From Pseudomonadota bacterium (GTDB lineage: Bacteria > Pseudomonadota > Gammaproteobacteria > Burkholderiales > Thiobacillaceae): a stretch of 16,898 nt of DNA. The stretch lies in the NCBI GenBank assembly GCA_021791235.1, contig JAJYXA010000470.1:1-16898 (forward strand), read 5' to 3'. The position numbers were made by a program, and so were the translations under genes. Positions 1 through 10,129 of this stretch are shown piece after piece. Position 1 is the stretch's first letter. Each line of letters starts with the position of its first letter. The notes under the pieces are model-generated. The model saw only the letters and a program-made list of their open reading frames with translations. It had not been told where the DNA came from and made no database searches.

Positions 1-690
1 GCGCGCCAGGACCTGGAGATCATCCAGCAGATGGCCCGCGGCCTCGGCCTCGACTGGAATTATTCCGGACCCGATCAGGTCTTCGACGAGATGCGCCGCG
101 CGATGCCTTCGATCGCCGGCATCACCTGGGCGCGCCTCGAAGCCGAGTCGGGCGTCACCCATCCCTGCGAGCGGGAGGGCGACCCGGGCGAGCCCGTGGT
201 GTTCATCGAGCGCTTCCCCACCGCCAGCGGCCGCGCCCGCCTGGTGCCCGCCGACATCATCCCGGCGGCGGAGCGCCCGGATGCCGACTACCCGGTGGTG
301 CTGATCACCGGCCGGCAGCTGGAGCACTGGCACACCGGCAGCATGACCCGCCGCGCCGGGGTCTTGGACGCCATCGAGCCCGATCCGGTGGCCTCGATCC
401 ATCCTCTGGATCTGGCGGCCCTGAACGTCAAACCGGGCGAGGCGATCACCGTATCCTCGCGCCGCGGGCGCGTCTCGCTCTACGCCCGCGCCGACGAGGG
501 CATTCCGCGGGGCGCGCTGTTCATTCCCTTCTGCTACTACGAGGCGGCCGCCAACATGCTGACCAACCCGGTGCTCGACCCCTACGGCAAGATTCCCGAG
601 TTCAAGTACTGCGCCGTGAAGGTGAGTCCGGGCGGACGGGTGGGCGCGAGCTCCAGCTACGGCGGCGGCCAGTTGCTGGCCAAGGTCTAG
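1..690 (+). CDS. Formate dehydrogenase alpha subunit, C-terminal part (5' end outside window)
   Basis: The frame is open from base 1 and ends at TAG 688-690, leaving the last 229 residues of a molybdopterin oxidoreductase. The visible part holds the end of the catalytic domain and the C-terminal molybdopterin-guanine-dinucleotide binding domain. Family-typical stretches are the TGRQLEHWHTGSMTRR segment (about residues 107-122 of the fragment) and the closing block with AAANMLTNPVLDPYGKIPEF. These match the alpha subunits of NAD-dependent or FdhF-type formate dehydrogenases, which oxidise formate to CO2 at a Mo/W bis-MGD centre, usually in the cytoplasm. The iron-sulfur and active-site Cys/Sec regions lie upstream and cannot be seen, so the exact subtype is open. 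The gene converges on the EVE gene, with a palindrome between them. Confidence 0.9.
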   Translation, partial: ARQDLEIIQQMARGLGLDWNYSGPDQVFDEMRRAMPSIAGITWARLEAESGVTHPCEREGDPGEPVVFIERFPTASGRARLVPADIIPAAERPDADYPVVLITGRQLEHWHTGSMTRRAGVLDAIEPDPVASIHPLDLAALNVKPGEAITVSSRRGRVSLYARADEGIPRGALFIPFCYYEAAANMLTNPVLDPYGKIPEFKYCAVKVSPGGRVGASSSYGGGQLLAKV

Positions 691-701
691 CGCCATCGTA
701 G

Positions 702-719
702 GTCGGGCTTCAGCCCGAC
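702..719. repeat. Perfect palindrome between convergent genes, possible bidirectional terminator
   Basis: GTCGGGCT and AGCCCGAC form a perfect 8-bp stem with a two-base loop, 11 bases after the formate dehydrogenase stop. The stop codon of the minus-strand EVE gene (710-712) lies at the loop. No T tract follows on either strand, so classical intrinsic termination is uncertain. Short palindromes of this TCGGGCTTCAGCCCGA type are, from memory, common between genes in GC-rich proteobacteria and are probably dispersed repeats. Confidence 0.6.
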
Positions 720-1186
720 GGCCCTGCCCCCAGCAATTTCTCGCAGATGAAGCGCCACTCGGCCGGATCGAGCGGCGTGATCGACAGGCGGTTGCCGCGC
801 TGCAGGGTGCGCATGTTCGCCAGCTCGGGATGGGCGCGCAATTCGGGCAGGCCGATCAGGCGTGTCTTCCGGGTCACGCGCACATCGACGTTGATCCAGC
901 GCGGATTGTCGCGGCTCGCCTTGGGGTCGAAGTAGTGACTTTCCGGATCGAACTGGGTCTCGTCGGGGTAGCCCCGCCGGGCGACGACGGCCAGCCCCGC
1001 GATGCCCGGCTCCGGACAGTTGGAATGATAGAAGAGCACCTTGTCGCCCACCTGCATCTGGTCGCGCATGAAGTTGCGGGCCTGGTAGTTGCGCACCCCC
1101 CACCAGGCGACCGTCTGCCCCGGCATCGCCAGCACGTGGTCTATGCCCACCACCGAGGGCTCCGATTTCATCAGCCAGTAGCGCAT
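710..1186 (-). CDS. EVE domain protein (thymocyte nuclear protein 1 type)
   Basis: This 158-residue protein is one complete EVE domain, the usual size for the bacterial family. Diagnostic stretches are MKSEP (residues 6-10), WGVRNYQARNFMR (29-41), the VGDKVLFYHSN core (46-56) and a conserved C-terminal PLDPAEW. EVE domains are PUA/YTH-like folds that hold modified bases in an aromatic cage, such as 5-methylcytosine derivatives in DNA or modified RNA bases; the natural ligand here is unknown. The ATG is supported by a GAGGAAG ribosome site about five bases upstream. It starts 12 bases after the DUF499 stop, so it is probably cotranscribed as the last gene of the defence operon. EVE genes also occur as ordinary housekeeping genes in proteobacteria, so this one may be a resident neighbour. 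The stop codon falls in a palindrome, so the final residues GPSG are repeat-encoded. Confidence 0.9.
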   Translation of the reverse strand: MRYWLMKSEPSVVGIDHVLAMPGQTVAWWGVRNYQARNFMRDQMQVGDKVLFYHSNCPEPGIAGLAVVARRGYPDETQFDPESHYFDPKASRDNPRWINVDVRVTRKTRLIGLPELRAHPELANMRTLQRGNRLSITPLDPAEWRFICEKLLGAGPSG

Positions 1187-1198
1187 TTCACTTCCTCG

Positions 1199-4546
<3,348 letters not shown>

Positions 4547-4552
4547 GGTGTC

Positions 4553-4891
4553 TTATTCCGTTCCAAGGGCCGTCTTCAATTGCTTGAGCAAGGTCGGCAG
4601 AGCGAGCTCTACCGTATTCCACAGGATGTCCTGGTTGATGTCGAAATAGGCGTGTACCAGGCGATTGCGCATGCCGGTGATCTGTAGCCAGGGCACGGCG
4701 GGCAATTCGCCGCGCCCGGCTTCGCTCATCTGGGCTGCTGCCTCGCCCACGATCTCCACGGCACGAGCCAAGGCCAGGCGCAACATCGGGTCGCCATCCA
4801 GATCCGCCCGATTGCGTCCCCGGACGAAAGCCAGGGCCTGTTCGGCCGCCTCGATCATGTGGTGGACGCGCCAGCGATCATCCGGCGACAT
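4553..4891 (-). CDS. hepT: HepT-type HEPN toxin (DUF86)
   Basis: A 112-residue, all-helical HEPN protein of the HepT/DUF86 family, normal in length. The catalytic signature RX4HXY is intact: R75, H80 and Y82 in RNRLVHAY. HepT toxins of the studied MntA pairs are RNases, and the tyrosine of this motif is where the partner nucleotidyltransferase attaches AMP to silence them. The gene overlaps the 3' end of mntA by 14 bases, an arrangement that fits coupled synthesis of toxin and antitoxin. It lies between the DUF1156 methylase and the DUF499 ATPase and belongs to the same transcript. Because the neighbouring DUF499 protein carries its own HEPN domain, the operon encodes two HEPN modules. Confidence 0.92.
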   Translation of the reverse strand: MSPDDRWRVHHMIEAAEQALAFVRGRNRADLDGDPMLRLALARAVEIVGEAAAQMSEAGRGELPAVPWLQITGMRNRLVHAYFDINQDILWNTVELALPTLLKQLKTALGTE

Positions 4892-5183
4892 ACTGCACCT
4901 GTGCCGTGCGAACCACCTCGTCGCGGAAGTAGCGGCTCAAGTCCTGGGGCGTGCGCAGATCAACCTTGCGTCCCCCCAGTGCCTGCGACAGCTCGATCTC
5001 GATCTGCGCCATGTCCAGCAAGGTCGGCCGCGCATCAGGGGAAAACTCCACCAGCAGATCGACGTCGCTATCCGGTCTGGCCGTGCCTTTCAGTTGCGAG
5101 CCGAAGAGCGCCAGCCGGCCAATACGATGTGCCTTGCAAAAATGCGCCAGGGTCGCTTCGTCGATATTCAGATTCGGATGCAT
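4878..5183 (-). CDS. mntA: MntA-type nucleotidyltransferase antitoxin
   Basis: A 101-residue minimal nucleotidyltransferase. The family motif GSX10DXD is complete: Gly28-Ser29, then Asp40 and Asp42, with a third candidate acidic residue Asp75 in KVDLRTP. In characterised HepT/MntA pairs this enzyme uses ATP to AMPylate the tyrosine of the HepT RX4HXY motif and so neutralises the RNase. The start is well supported: AAGGAG sits about six bases before the ATG, the strongest ribosome site in the operon, 10 bases after the methylase stop. That fits an antitoxin made in good supply. It overlaps hepT by 14 bases. Both members have intact motifs, so the pair is probably active. Confidence 0.92.
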   Translation of the reverse strand: MHPNLNIDEATLAHFCKAHRIGRLALFGSQLKGTARPDSDVDLLVEFSPDARPTLLDMAQIEIELSQALGGRKVDLRTPQDLSRYFRDEVVRTAQVQYVAG

Positions 5184-5193
5184 GGCTTCTCCT

Positions 5194-8094
5194 TTACAAC
5201 AGTTCGGCTTGTGCCGGTTCAGTTCGGTATTTTCCGTCTTGCCGCGCCAGCCGGGTGATCTCCGGCCAACTCTGCACCAGGCCGTTGTAGGCCATCGCCT
5301 CGAGCGCGCGCTTCTTGCGCTCGCACAGGGTGTAGAGGCGGTAGCACAGTTCGCGGGCGGTCTCGGCTCGGCTGCCGAGCTTGGCCACCAGCGCCGCCGC
5401 CGCGCCCTCGCCGCCGGCTTCGAGCACGCGGATCAACTGATGCACCATTTCCCAGACGGTGAGGCGAGTATCGGTGGTGGGGTCCCAGTCGGCGGGCAGT
5501 TCATGGGGTTTCAGCAGACGCACCTTGCCCGCCCTGGACACCAGAATATGGGCCTCGACCAGGCCGGCGACGGCGGTGTTCTTCGACTTGGAGAGCTGTT
5601 CGGCGACGCCGTAATCGCCCTCAAGAAAACCGGTCTGCTCGAACCAGGTGAGCGCCCAGCGGCTGTCGGCGTCGAAGTCGCCCTCCTGCTCGGCTAGTGC
5701 TTCGTCGAGGGTCTGGTTGATCAATGCCAGTGCGGCGCGCACCGGGAGCGTCTTGCCTTCGGCGTCGAGCACTTTGGCATAACGCGTATAGACCGCCATG
5801 CCGGGGCCTATGGCCGCCTGCGCCAGATCCACCGGCGCGATGTTGCCGGCTTGCAGATGGCGCATCGCCTCAGGTAGCTCGGCCTTGAGTGCGGTAACGA
5901 ACTCGCGGCGGGTGGCGGTGGGCGCGTTGGCTGCGCGTTGGCGGCAGACGAGGACGATGCTGGAGGCTAATGCATTACGCAGTGTCTTGAGGGCACCACC
6001 CAGCTCGGTACGCATCGGCCAGGTGCCGCCGATGGCAAAGCCGGCCTCGATGACGGCCGCCAGAAAGGTATCCCAGCCGGTATTCGTTGTGCCGTCCGCA
6101 CCATCGCTCTCGGCCTGTTTGAATGCGTAATAGATAGTGACCGGGAACGCCGGATGGGCCTGCTCGGCGAGCCGATGCATAGCTTGGGTCATGCCATCCA
6201 TGAAAAAAACTCCCGCTGAGTCCTTGTCTTGATGTCGGTAGGAAAAGGCAACTAGCTCATCCGCCTTTGGAACGGCTAGAGTGGAAAAGAGGCTGGGGAA
6301 AATCGGTTTCAGGGAGTGACGTAGCCACACGTAGAAGAAGTCCGATAGGTCGGCGTATGGTACGTTGTCGTAGTAGGGCGGATCGGTACTGACAACCGGC
6401 AGCATGCCAGAGACACCCTCCGAGTTCTGAGCCGCAGCTTGCCACGCGTGCCCTGCTAATCCCGAACCCAAACCCGCTAATACTTTCGCACAGTCCGAGA
6501 AGGCTCCCTCCCAATCTCCTCCGGCACCAGCAAACGGATTACACTCGGGATAGTCCCAGACCATCTGGATTGCTTGCCTGCCAAACGCCCGGCCAGTCTT
6601 TCCCTCAGGGGCTCTCCATATACCCAGCGTGCAGTGATAGGACGTAACCTTCGAGACGGTCTCTCCTAAGTATGTCGCCACCGCATCAGCATAGGCCAGT
6701 GCGCCGACTCCGCCGGCATCAATGCCCTTGCCGTCATCGTTCAACCCTGCAGAAAGAGCATCACGCTTCACCCGTTCGCGCACCTCTTGAACAAGATCCG
6801 AGAACGTCGACAGCAACACAAGTTGACGATCAGTATAGAGTTGTGAGAACTGTCCCATGCCATAGGGCAGCACACCGATGTACTGCGTGCTGCCGGAGAT
6901 TACAATCTCCGGCTTCCACCCCGGATTTGCCTCATGCGCGACGGTCTCCATCTCCTTGGTCGGGGATAGGTAGACCCGCCCGCGTTCGCCCTCGGCAACA
7001 ATCGCCATCAAGCGTGCGCCCATGCGCCCTGCCTTGCCCTCGCCTTTGATGTAATCGCCCGAAATCGGCACGCCAGACATCAGGCAGAGAAAGTTAGCCC
7101 GCGCCAGCTTGGTTCCGCTCTTCGCTGCTTCCGCATCCTCCGGCTTGCCCAGCTTCACCGTGAATCGGTAGCCGCCGCCTTCGATCACCGGCTCGACATA
7201 GGCCTCCTTGCCCGCCTTGGTCGAGAGCATGAAGGTGGAAGCGAGCGGCACGTCGACGTTGGCAAAGGCCGGGTTGGGGCTTTTCACCGTGCGCGCCCAC
7301 AACCAGGCGATGACGGTGAGCTTCTGGCCCACATATTTCTTCAGGTCTGCCCGTTCCTCGGCCATGGCCGCCGTGACCTCGAGCTTGGGGTAGAGGTGGC
7401 CGATGCGCTTCTCCGCCTCGTCGCGCATCCACTGGCCGTAGTAGCGCACGTCCTCGGCCAGGCCCTGGGCGCCTTTCCACTCTTTGGCGAACATCGTGCC
7501 CTCTCCCCCAGCCCCTCTCCCGCCTGCGGGCGAGGGGGGGTGGACGGGCGGCCTGCCCGCGAACTTCGGCGGGATCTCGATCATCGCCTTGTTGATCAGC
7601 ACCGCCACCGGGTTGAGGTCGGAAGCATGGCTCTCCAGCCCCAGCCGCTGTGCCTCCAGCGGCAGCGCGCCGCCGCCGGCGAAGGGGTCGTGAAAGCCGG
7701 GCAGTTTGAAGCGGTCGAACAGTTCCCTGGCGCGCGGATGGTCGGCGTTCTCGGCGCAGGTGTAGCGCCAGCTCTGCCAGATCTCGTCGCGCGCCTGCTG
7801 CAACACCGTCTCGTTGCTGGTGTTCTCCCACTTCACCAGTGCCTCGATGATGCGGAACAGACGCTGCCGCTCCTTCTCCTGCGCCTTCTCGGTAGGGAAA
7901 ATGTCCGGGTGCGCCGAGGGGTCGTCCACCATCTGCGCGAAGATCACCGCCCGCGCCGCCGCCAGCGGCCGCCGCGCCCACCACAGGTGCAGCGTCGAAG
8001 GATGGCCGTGGCGGATGGATTTCTCGCGCGCGCTGGCGACGTTGATCGCCTCCAGCGGCAGGGCGACTTCGATGAGTTTCTTTTTGGCGGTCAT
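5194..8094 (-). CDS. DUF1156 DNA methyltransferase, methylase component of Hma-like system
   Basis: A 966-residue protein with the DUF1156 N-terminus ([20 protein letters not shown], residues 27-46) and a split Rossmann methyltransferase. The AdoMet motif [13 protein letters not shown] is at 136-148 and the catalytic [13 protein letters not shown] at 571-583. DPPY is the signature of amino-methyltransferases (N6-adenine or N4-cytosine). It probably protects host DNA within the helicase-methylase-ATPase system. The start overlaps the DUF4276 stop by four bases (ATGA), so translation is probably coupled. Two oddities: residues about 186-199 ([14 protein letters not shown]) are encoded by an inserted GC-rich palindromic repeat that preserves the frame, and roughly residues 380-635 have visibly lower GC than the flanks. 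No stop or frameshift interrupts the gene. Confidence 0.92.
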   Translation of the reverse strand: MTAKKKLIEVALPLEAINVASAREKSIRHGHPSTLHLWWARRPLAAARAVIFAQMVDDPSAHPDIFPTEKAQEKERQRLFRIIEALVKWENTSNETVLQQARDEIWQSWRYTCAENADHPRARELFDRFKLPGFHDPFAGGGALPLEAQRLGLESHASDLNPVAVLINKAMIEIPPKFAGRPPVHPPSPAGGRGAGGEGTMFAKEWKGAQGLAEDVRYYGQWMRDEAEKRIGHLYPKLEVTAAMAEERADLKKYVGQKLTVIAWLWARTVKSPNPAFANVDVPLASTFMLSTKAGKEAYVEPVIEGGGYRFTVKLGKPEDAEAAKSGTKLARANFLCLMSGVPISGDYIKGEGKAGRMGARLMAIVAEGERGRVYLSPTKEMETVAHEANPGWKPEIVISGSTQYIGVLPYGMGQFSQLYTDRQLVLLSTFSDLVQEVRERVKRDALSAGLNDDGKGIDAGGVGALAYADAVATYLGETVSKVTSYHCTLGIWRAPEGKTGRAFGRQAIQMVWDYPECNPFAGAGGDWEGAFSDCAKVLAGLGSGLAGHAWQAAAQNSEGVSGMLPVVSTDPPYYDNVPYADLSDFFYVWLRHSLKPIFPSLFSTLAVPKADELVAFSYRHQDKDSAGVFFMDGMTQAMHRLAEQAHPAFPVTIYYAFKQAESDGADGTTNTGWDTFLAAVIEAGFAIGGTWPMRTELGGALKTLRNALASSIVLVCRQRAANAPTATRREFVTALKAELPEAMRHLQAGNIAPVDLAQAAIGPGMAVYTRYAKVLDAEGKTLPVRAALALINQTLDEALAEQEGDFDADSRWALTWFEQTGFLEGDYGVAEQLSKSKNTAVAGLVEAHILVSRAGKVRLLKPHELPADWDPTTDTRLTVWEMVHQLIRVLEAGGEGAAAALVAKLGSRAETARELCYRLYTLCERKKRALEAMAYNGLVQSWPEITRLARQDGKYRTEPAQAELL
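7499..7540. repeat. REP-like GC-rich palindrome inserted in frame in the methylase gene
   Basis: The plus strand reads C-rich then G-rich around CCCCTCTCCCGC-CT-GCGGGCGAGGGG. At 7512-7537 this forms two paired blocks, CCCCTC/GAGGGG and CCCGC/GCGGG, with one internal mismatch and a two-base loop. CTCTCCCCCAGCCCCTCTCCC-type elements are, from memory, widely dispersed between genes in beta- and gammaproteobacteria. Here the element is read through as [14 protein letters not shown] at about residues 186-199, right after the AdoMet-binding region and just before conserved coding sequence resumes. Confidence 0.75.
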
Positions 8095-8699
8095 GGGGCA
8101 AGCAGATTCCGGATTTGATCATGAATGCGCCGGAAGGAATCGTTGGTCCTGGCCTGTTCGAGATCGAAAGCCCGTGTGAAATCGAGCTGATGAACGATGG
8201 GATCGTAAGGCTGCGGCATGCGCTGCGACAACCAGCCCTTGGCGTCTCGGGTGAGTTCGGGATCGGCCGGGGGGACGAGGTCGCTAGGCAGGCCGGCGTG
8301 GCCGCGCAGGGAAGCCGCCGCCGCGATGAACCAGGTTTCGTATTCCCGGTGAGCGAGAAACACATGAACGCTCACGTCAGCCCGAACGGCGCGGCCGCGG
8401 CGCAGCAGTTCGGGCCCCAACTCGGCGGGACAATCGTCCTCGCAGTCGAGCAGGATCAGCACATGTCCTCGCGCCTGCGCCGCTTTCGCCGCAGCCAGGG
8501 CAAACTGCCGGCGAAAGTAGTCGGGATCGTTCAGGAAGGAGCCCGACTTGACCCGGATAGGCGGGTTCACCCGCACCGGAATTCCGGCATTCGCTTGTAG
8601 TGCGAGTCGATGCAGCAGCGCAGGCACTGCCTGCACCTCGCCATGCCCTTCGACGATGGGGACGAGCAAGGTCATGCTCGGTGAGCGCTCAGTTGCCAT
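8091..8699 (-). CDS. DUF4276 family TOPRIM-like protein
   Basis: A 202-residue protein of the DUF4276 family. It has a TOPRIM-like pattern: VEGHGE at 16-21, with Glu17 as the expected metal-side glutamate, and a hydrophobic strand ending LILLDCEDD at 81-89 with Asp85, Asp88 and Asp89. A conserved [10 protein letters not shown] stretch follows at 118-127. TOPRIM domains paired with ABC-like ATPases occur in OLD nucleases, PARIS (AriA/AriB) and AbiL-like abortive systems, so it is probably the effector partner of the ATPase encoded just upstream. The ATG used overlaps the ATPase stop by 11 bases; a second ATG at codon 9 (8675) would remove the overlap, and no ribosome site decides between them. 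Its stop overlaps the methylase start (ATGA). Nuclease activity is inferred. Confidence 0.85.
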   Translation of the reverse strand: MATERSPSMTLLVPIVEGHGEVQAVPALLHRLALQANAGIPVRVNPPIRVKSGSFLNDPDYFRRQFALAAAKAAQARGHVLILLDCEDDCPAELGPELLRRGRAVRADVSVHVFLAHREYETWFIAAAASLRGHAGLPSDLVPPADPELTRDAKGWLSQRMPQPYDPIVHQLDFTRAFDLEQARTNDSFRRIHDQIRNLLAP

Positions 8700-9909
8700 T
8701 TAACTCGAACAGCTTGAGCTGGCGCTCGGAGCCGATGTCGGCGAGGGCCTCGGGGTCGGGCGCAAGCTGGTTCTGGCGCAGCAGCTCACCCGGCGTGAAC
8801 AGCTTCTCCCTCAGCATCTCCCGCCCCGCCTGATCGAGGGAGCCGATGCGGGTGAGGCCCGCATCGTTCTCCACCGCCAGCACCGACTCGCTGCCGATGT
8901 CGGGATTGTCGAGCAGATCCGGGCTGTGGCTGGTGACGAGAATCTGGACTTGTCGCGAAGCGTCGCGCAGCGCCGCCAGCAGTACGCTTGCCGCCGCCGG
9001 GTGCAGGGCCATTTCGGGCTCTTCAAGTCCGATCAGCAAGGGCGTGCGCTTATCCGGCCGGGCCGCCAGGGCCTGAAAGATGGCCAGCAGGATGCCGAAG
9101 GCGCGCAGGGTTCCGTCGGACATGGACGAGGCAAGAAATCGCCAGGGGTGTTCCTGGCCCTTGATCGCTTGTCTGAACTCGATGGTTTCCTGGGAACCGA
9201 GGGTTTTGGGCTCGACGGATGTCACCCCGGGCACGATGCGGGAAAGATAGCCGCTGATGCGCTCGCGCAAAGCGGCATCGAATTGCTGCAGGACGCTGGC
9301 GGCATTGTCCCCGTCCCGGCGCAGCAGATCGCCCGGATCGGGTTTCTGCATGAGGGCGATCTCTCTCGGATTCAGGTTGTATACCTCGATGCCGGAAAGG
9401 GCATCGAAGACCGGGCGGAATTCCGGGAGTCCCGATGCCGCGACCAACAACAGCCGGTCCGGAAGGCTGGCCGGCAACTGCGACACCGACGAATCGACGA
9501 CTCTGCCGGACTTGACGTGATAGTGATGAATGCGCTCGAGCGCAGCGCCGGAAGCGATGCGGCACTCCTCGTTCTGGACATCGAAGCCGCCCGATGGTTT
9601 GGCGCCCACTCGGAAGCTGTAATGTCCTGCGCTGCCGTCCGGCAAGACAAAATCGAGACGAATTGCGAAATGGTTGGGGTGCCCGCCGGAGCGGCGGCGA
9701 ACTTCCTTGATCGTGCCCCGATCTCGCAGGGCGTGGTCCAGGGAGGTTCTCAGGGAGTCGGCGACGAAGCGCAAGGCATCGAGAAAATTGCTCTTGCCTG
9801 CGCCATTGGGGCCGACGAGGAACATGAGCGACTGCAAGTCGACCTGGCAGGCCGCAATGCTCTTGTAATTGCGGACTGTTACCCGGCGAATGAAGGGTGT
9901 TTTCATCAT
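8689..9909 (-). CDS. AAA family ATPase (SMC/RecF/OLD-like, AAA_21 type)
   Basis: A 406-residue ABC-type ATPase without a long coiled coil. Motifs in order: Walker A GPNGAGKS at 33-40; an ABC signature-like SMSDGTLRA at 262-270; Walker B LLIGLEEPEMALHP at 291-304; and the H-loop TSHSPDLLDN at 326-335. The same arrangement occurs in the ATPases of PARIS, OLD/Gabija-like, Septu and retron-associated defence modules, where the ATPase senses phage activity and controls a partner nuclease. The DUF4276 gene downstream is the likely partner. Two consecutive ATGs open the gene; the first overlaps the stop of the upstream AlbA_2 remnant (ATGA). The protein has no TOPRIM domain of its own, unlike OLD proteins, which fits a two-gene ATPase/TOPRIM system. 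Confidence 0.88.
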   Translation of the reverse strand: MMKTPFIRRVTVRNYKSIAACQVDLQSLMFLVGPNGAGKSNFLDALRFVADSLRTSLDHALRDRGTIKEVRRRSGGHPNHFAIRLDFVLPDGSAGHYSFRVGAKPSGGFDVQNEECRIASGAALERIHHYHVKSGRVVDSSVSQLPASLPDRLLLVAASGLPEFRPVFDALSGIEVYNLNPREIALMQKPDPGDLLRRDGDNAASVLQQFDAALRERISGYLSRIVPGVTSVEPKTLGSQETIEFRQAIKGQEHPWRFLASSMSDGTLRAFGILLAIFQALAARPDKRTPLLIGLEEPEMALHPAAASVLLAALRDASRQVQILVTSHSPDLLDNPDIGSESVLAVENDAGLTRIGSLDQAGREMLREKLFTPGELLRQNQLAPDPEALADIGSERQLKLFELNGN

Positions 9910-10129
9910 GCGCTCGCTTTCATGGTTTTATCCTGGGGGTCATAGTGGCGGGTGCGGTTGCGGCCGAACAGCAGCAGGCCGCCCACGGTCGGCACGGCGC
10001 GGCCTTGATGGGTGGCGACAAGGCGCAGGGTGGCGCGAGATCGCGGCGAACCAGTTTGCGCACCGAGGCAAAGAACTCGGAAGCGACTCGGAAGTCAATG
10101 GCTTCCGAGTCGGATCGGCAAGCGCTCAT
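9906..10129 (-). pseudogene. Frameshifted remnant of an AlbA_2 (Schlafen-type) ATP-binding protein
   Basis: The first piece starts at an ATG that overlaps the helicase stop (ATGA) and contains SEAIDFRVASEFFASVRKL. Two extra bases at 10032-10033 break the frame. From 10031 another frame continues with TLRLVATHQGRAVPTVGGLL and an LFGRNRTRHY end, stopping at 9908-9906 on the AAA start codon. From memory, these joined segments match the middle of AlbA_2-domain ATP-binding proteins (annotated as RecG-like or transcriptional regulators), where a PTVGGLLLFG motif follows a DFR..SE.FA.VR stretch. The AlbA_2 domain and the C-terminal ATPase part are missing, so about 70 codons remain of a usual 400-550. 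Without the frame correction, the 5' piece runs on as a 69-codon frame that looks artificial after the break. Confidence 0.6.
10084..10112. repeat. 11-bp inverted repeat just after the helicase stop
   Basis: CGACTCGGAAG (10084-10094) and CTTCCGAGTCG (10102-10112) are perfectly complementary around a 7-base loop. They lie 14 bases past the helicase stop, inside the AlbA_2 remnant. A further direct copy of ACTCGGAAG sits at 10075-10083. No T tract follows, so it is not a classical terminator. It could attenuate transcription or protect the 3' end of the helicase part of the message. It may also be a by-product of the rearrangement that created the remnant. Confidence 0.5.

Noticed and set aside
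7499..7540. Part of a CRISPR array
   Set aside because: It occurs once, has no spacers and no cas genes nearby; it is a single GC-rich palindrome.
9920..10129. A 69-codon frame after the helicase as a genuine small protein
   Set aside because: Only its first half resembles a family; after 10033 the similarity continues in another frame, so the second half (CCCSAATAPATMTP) looks artificial. It was recorded as a pseudogene.
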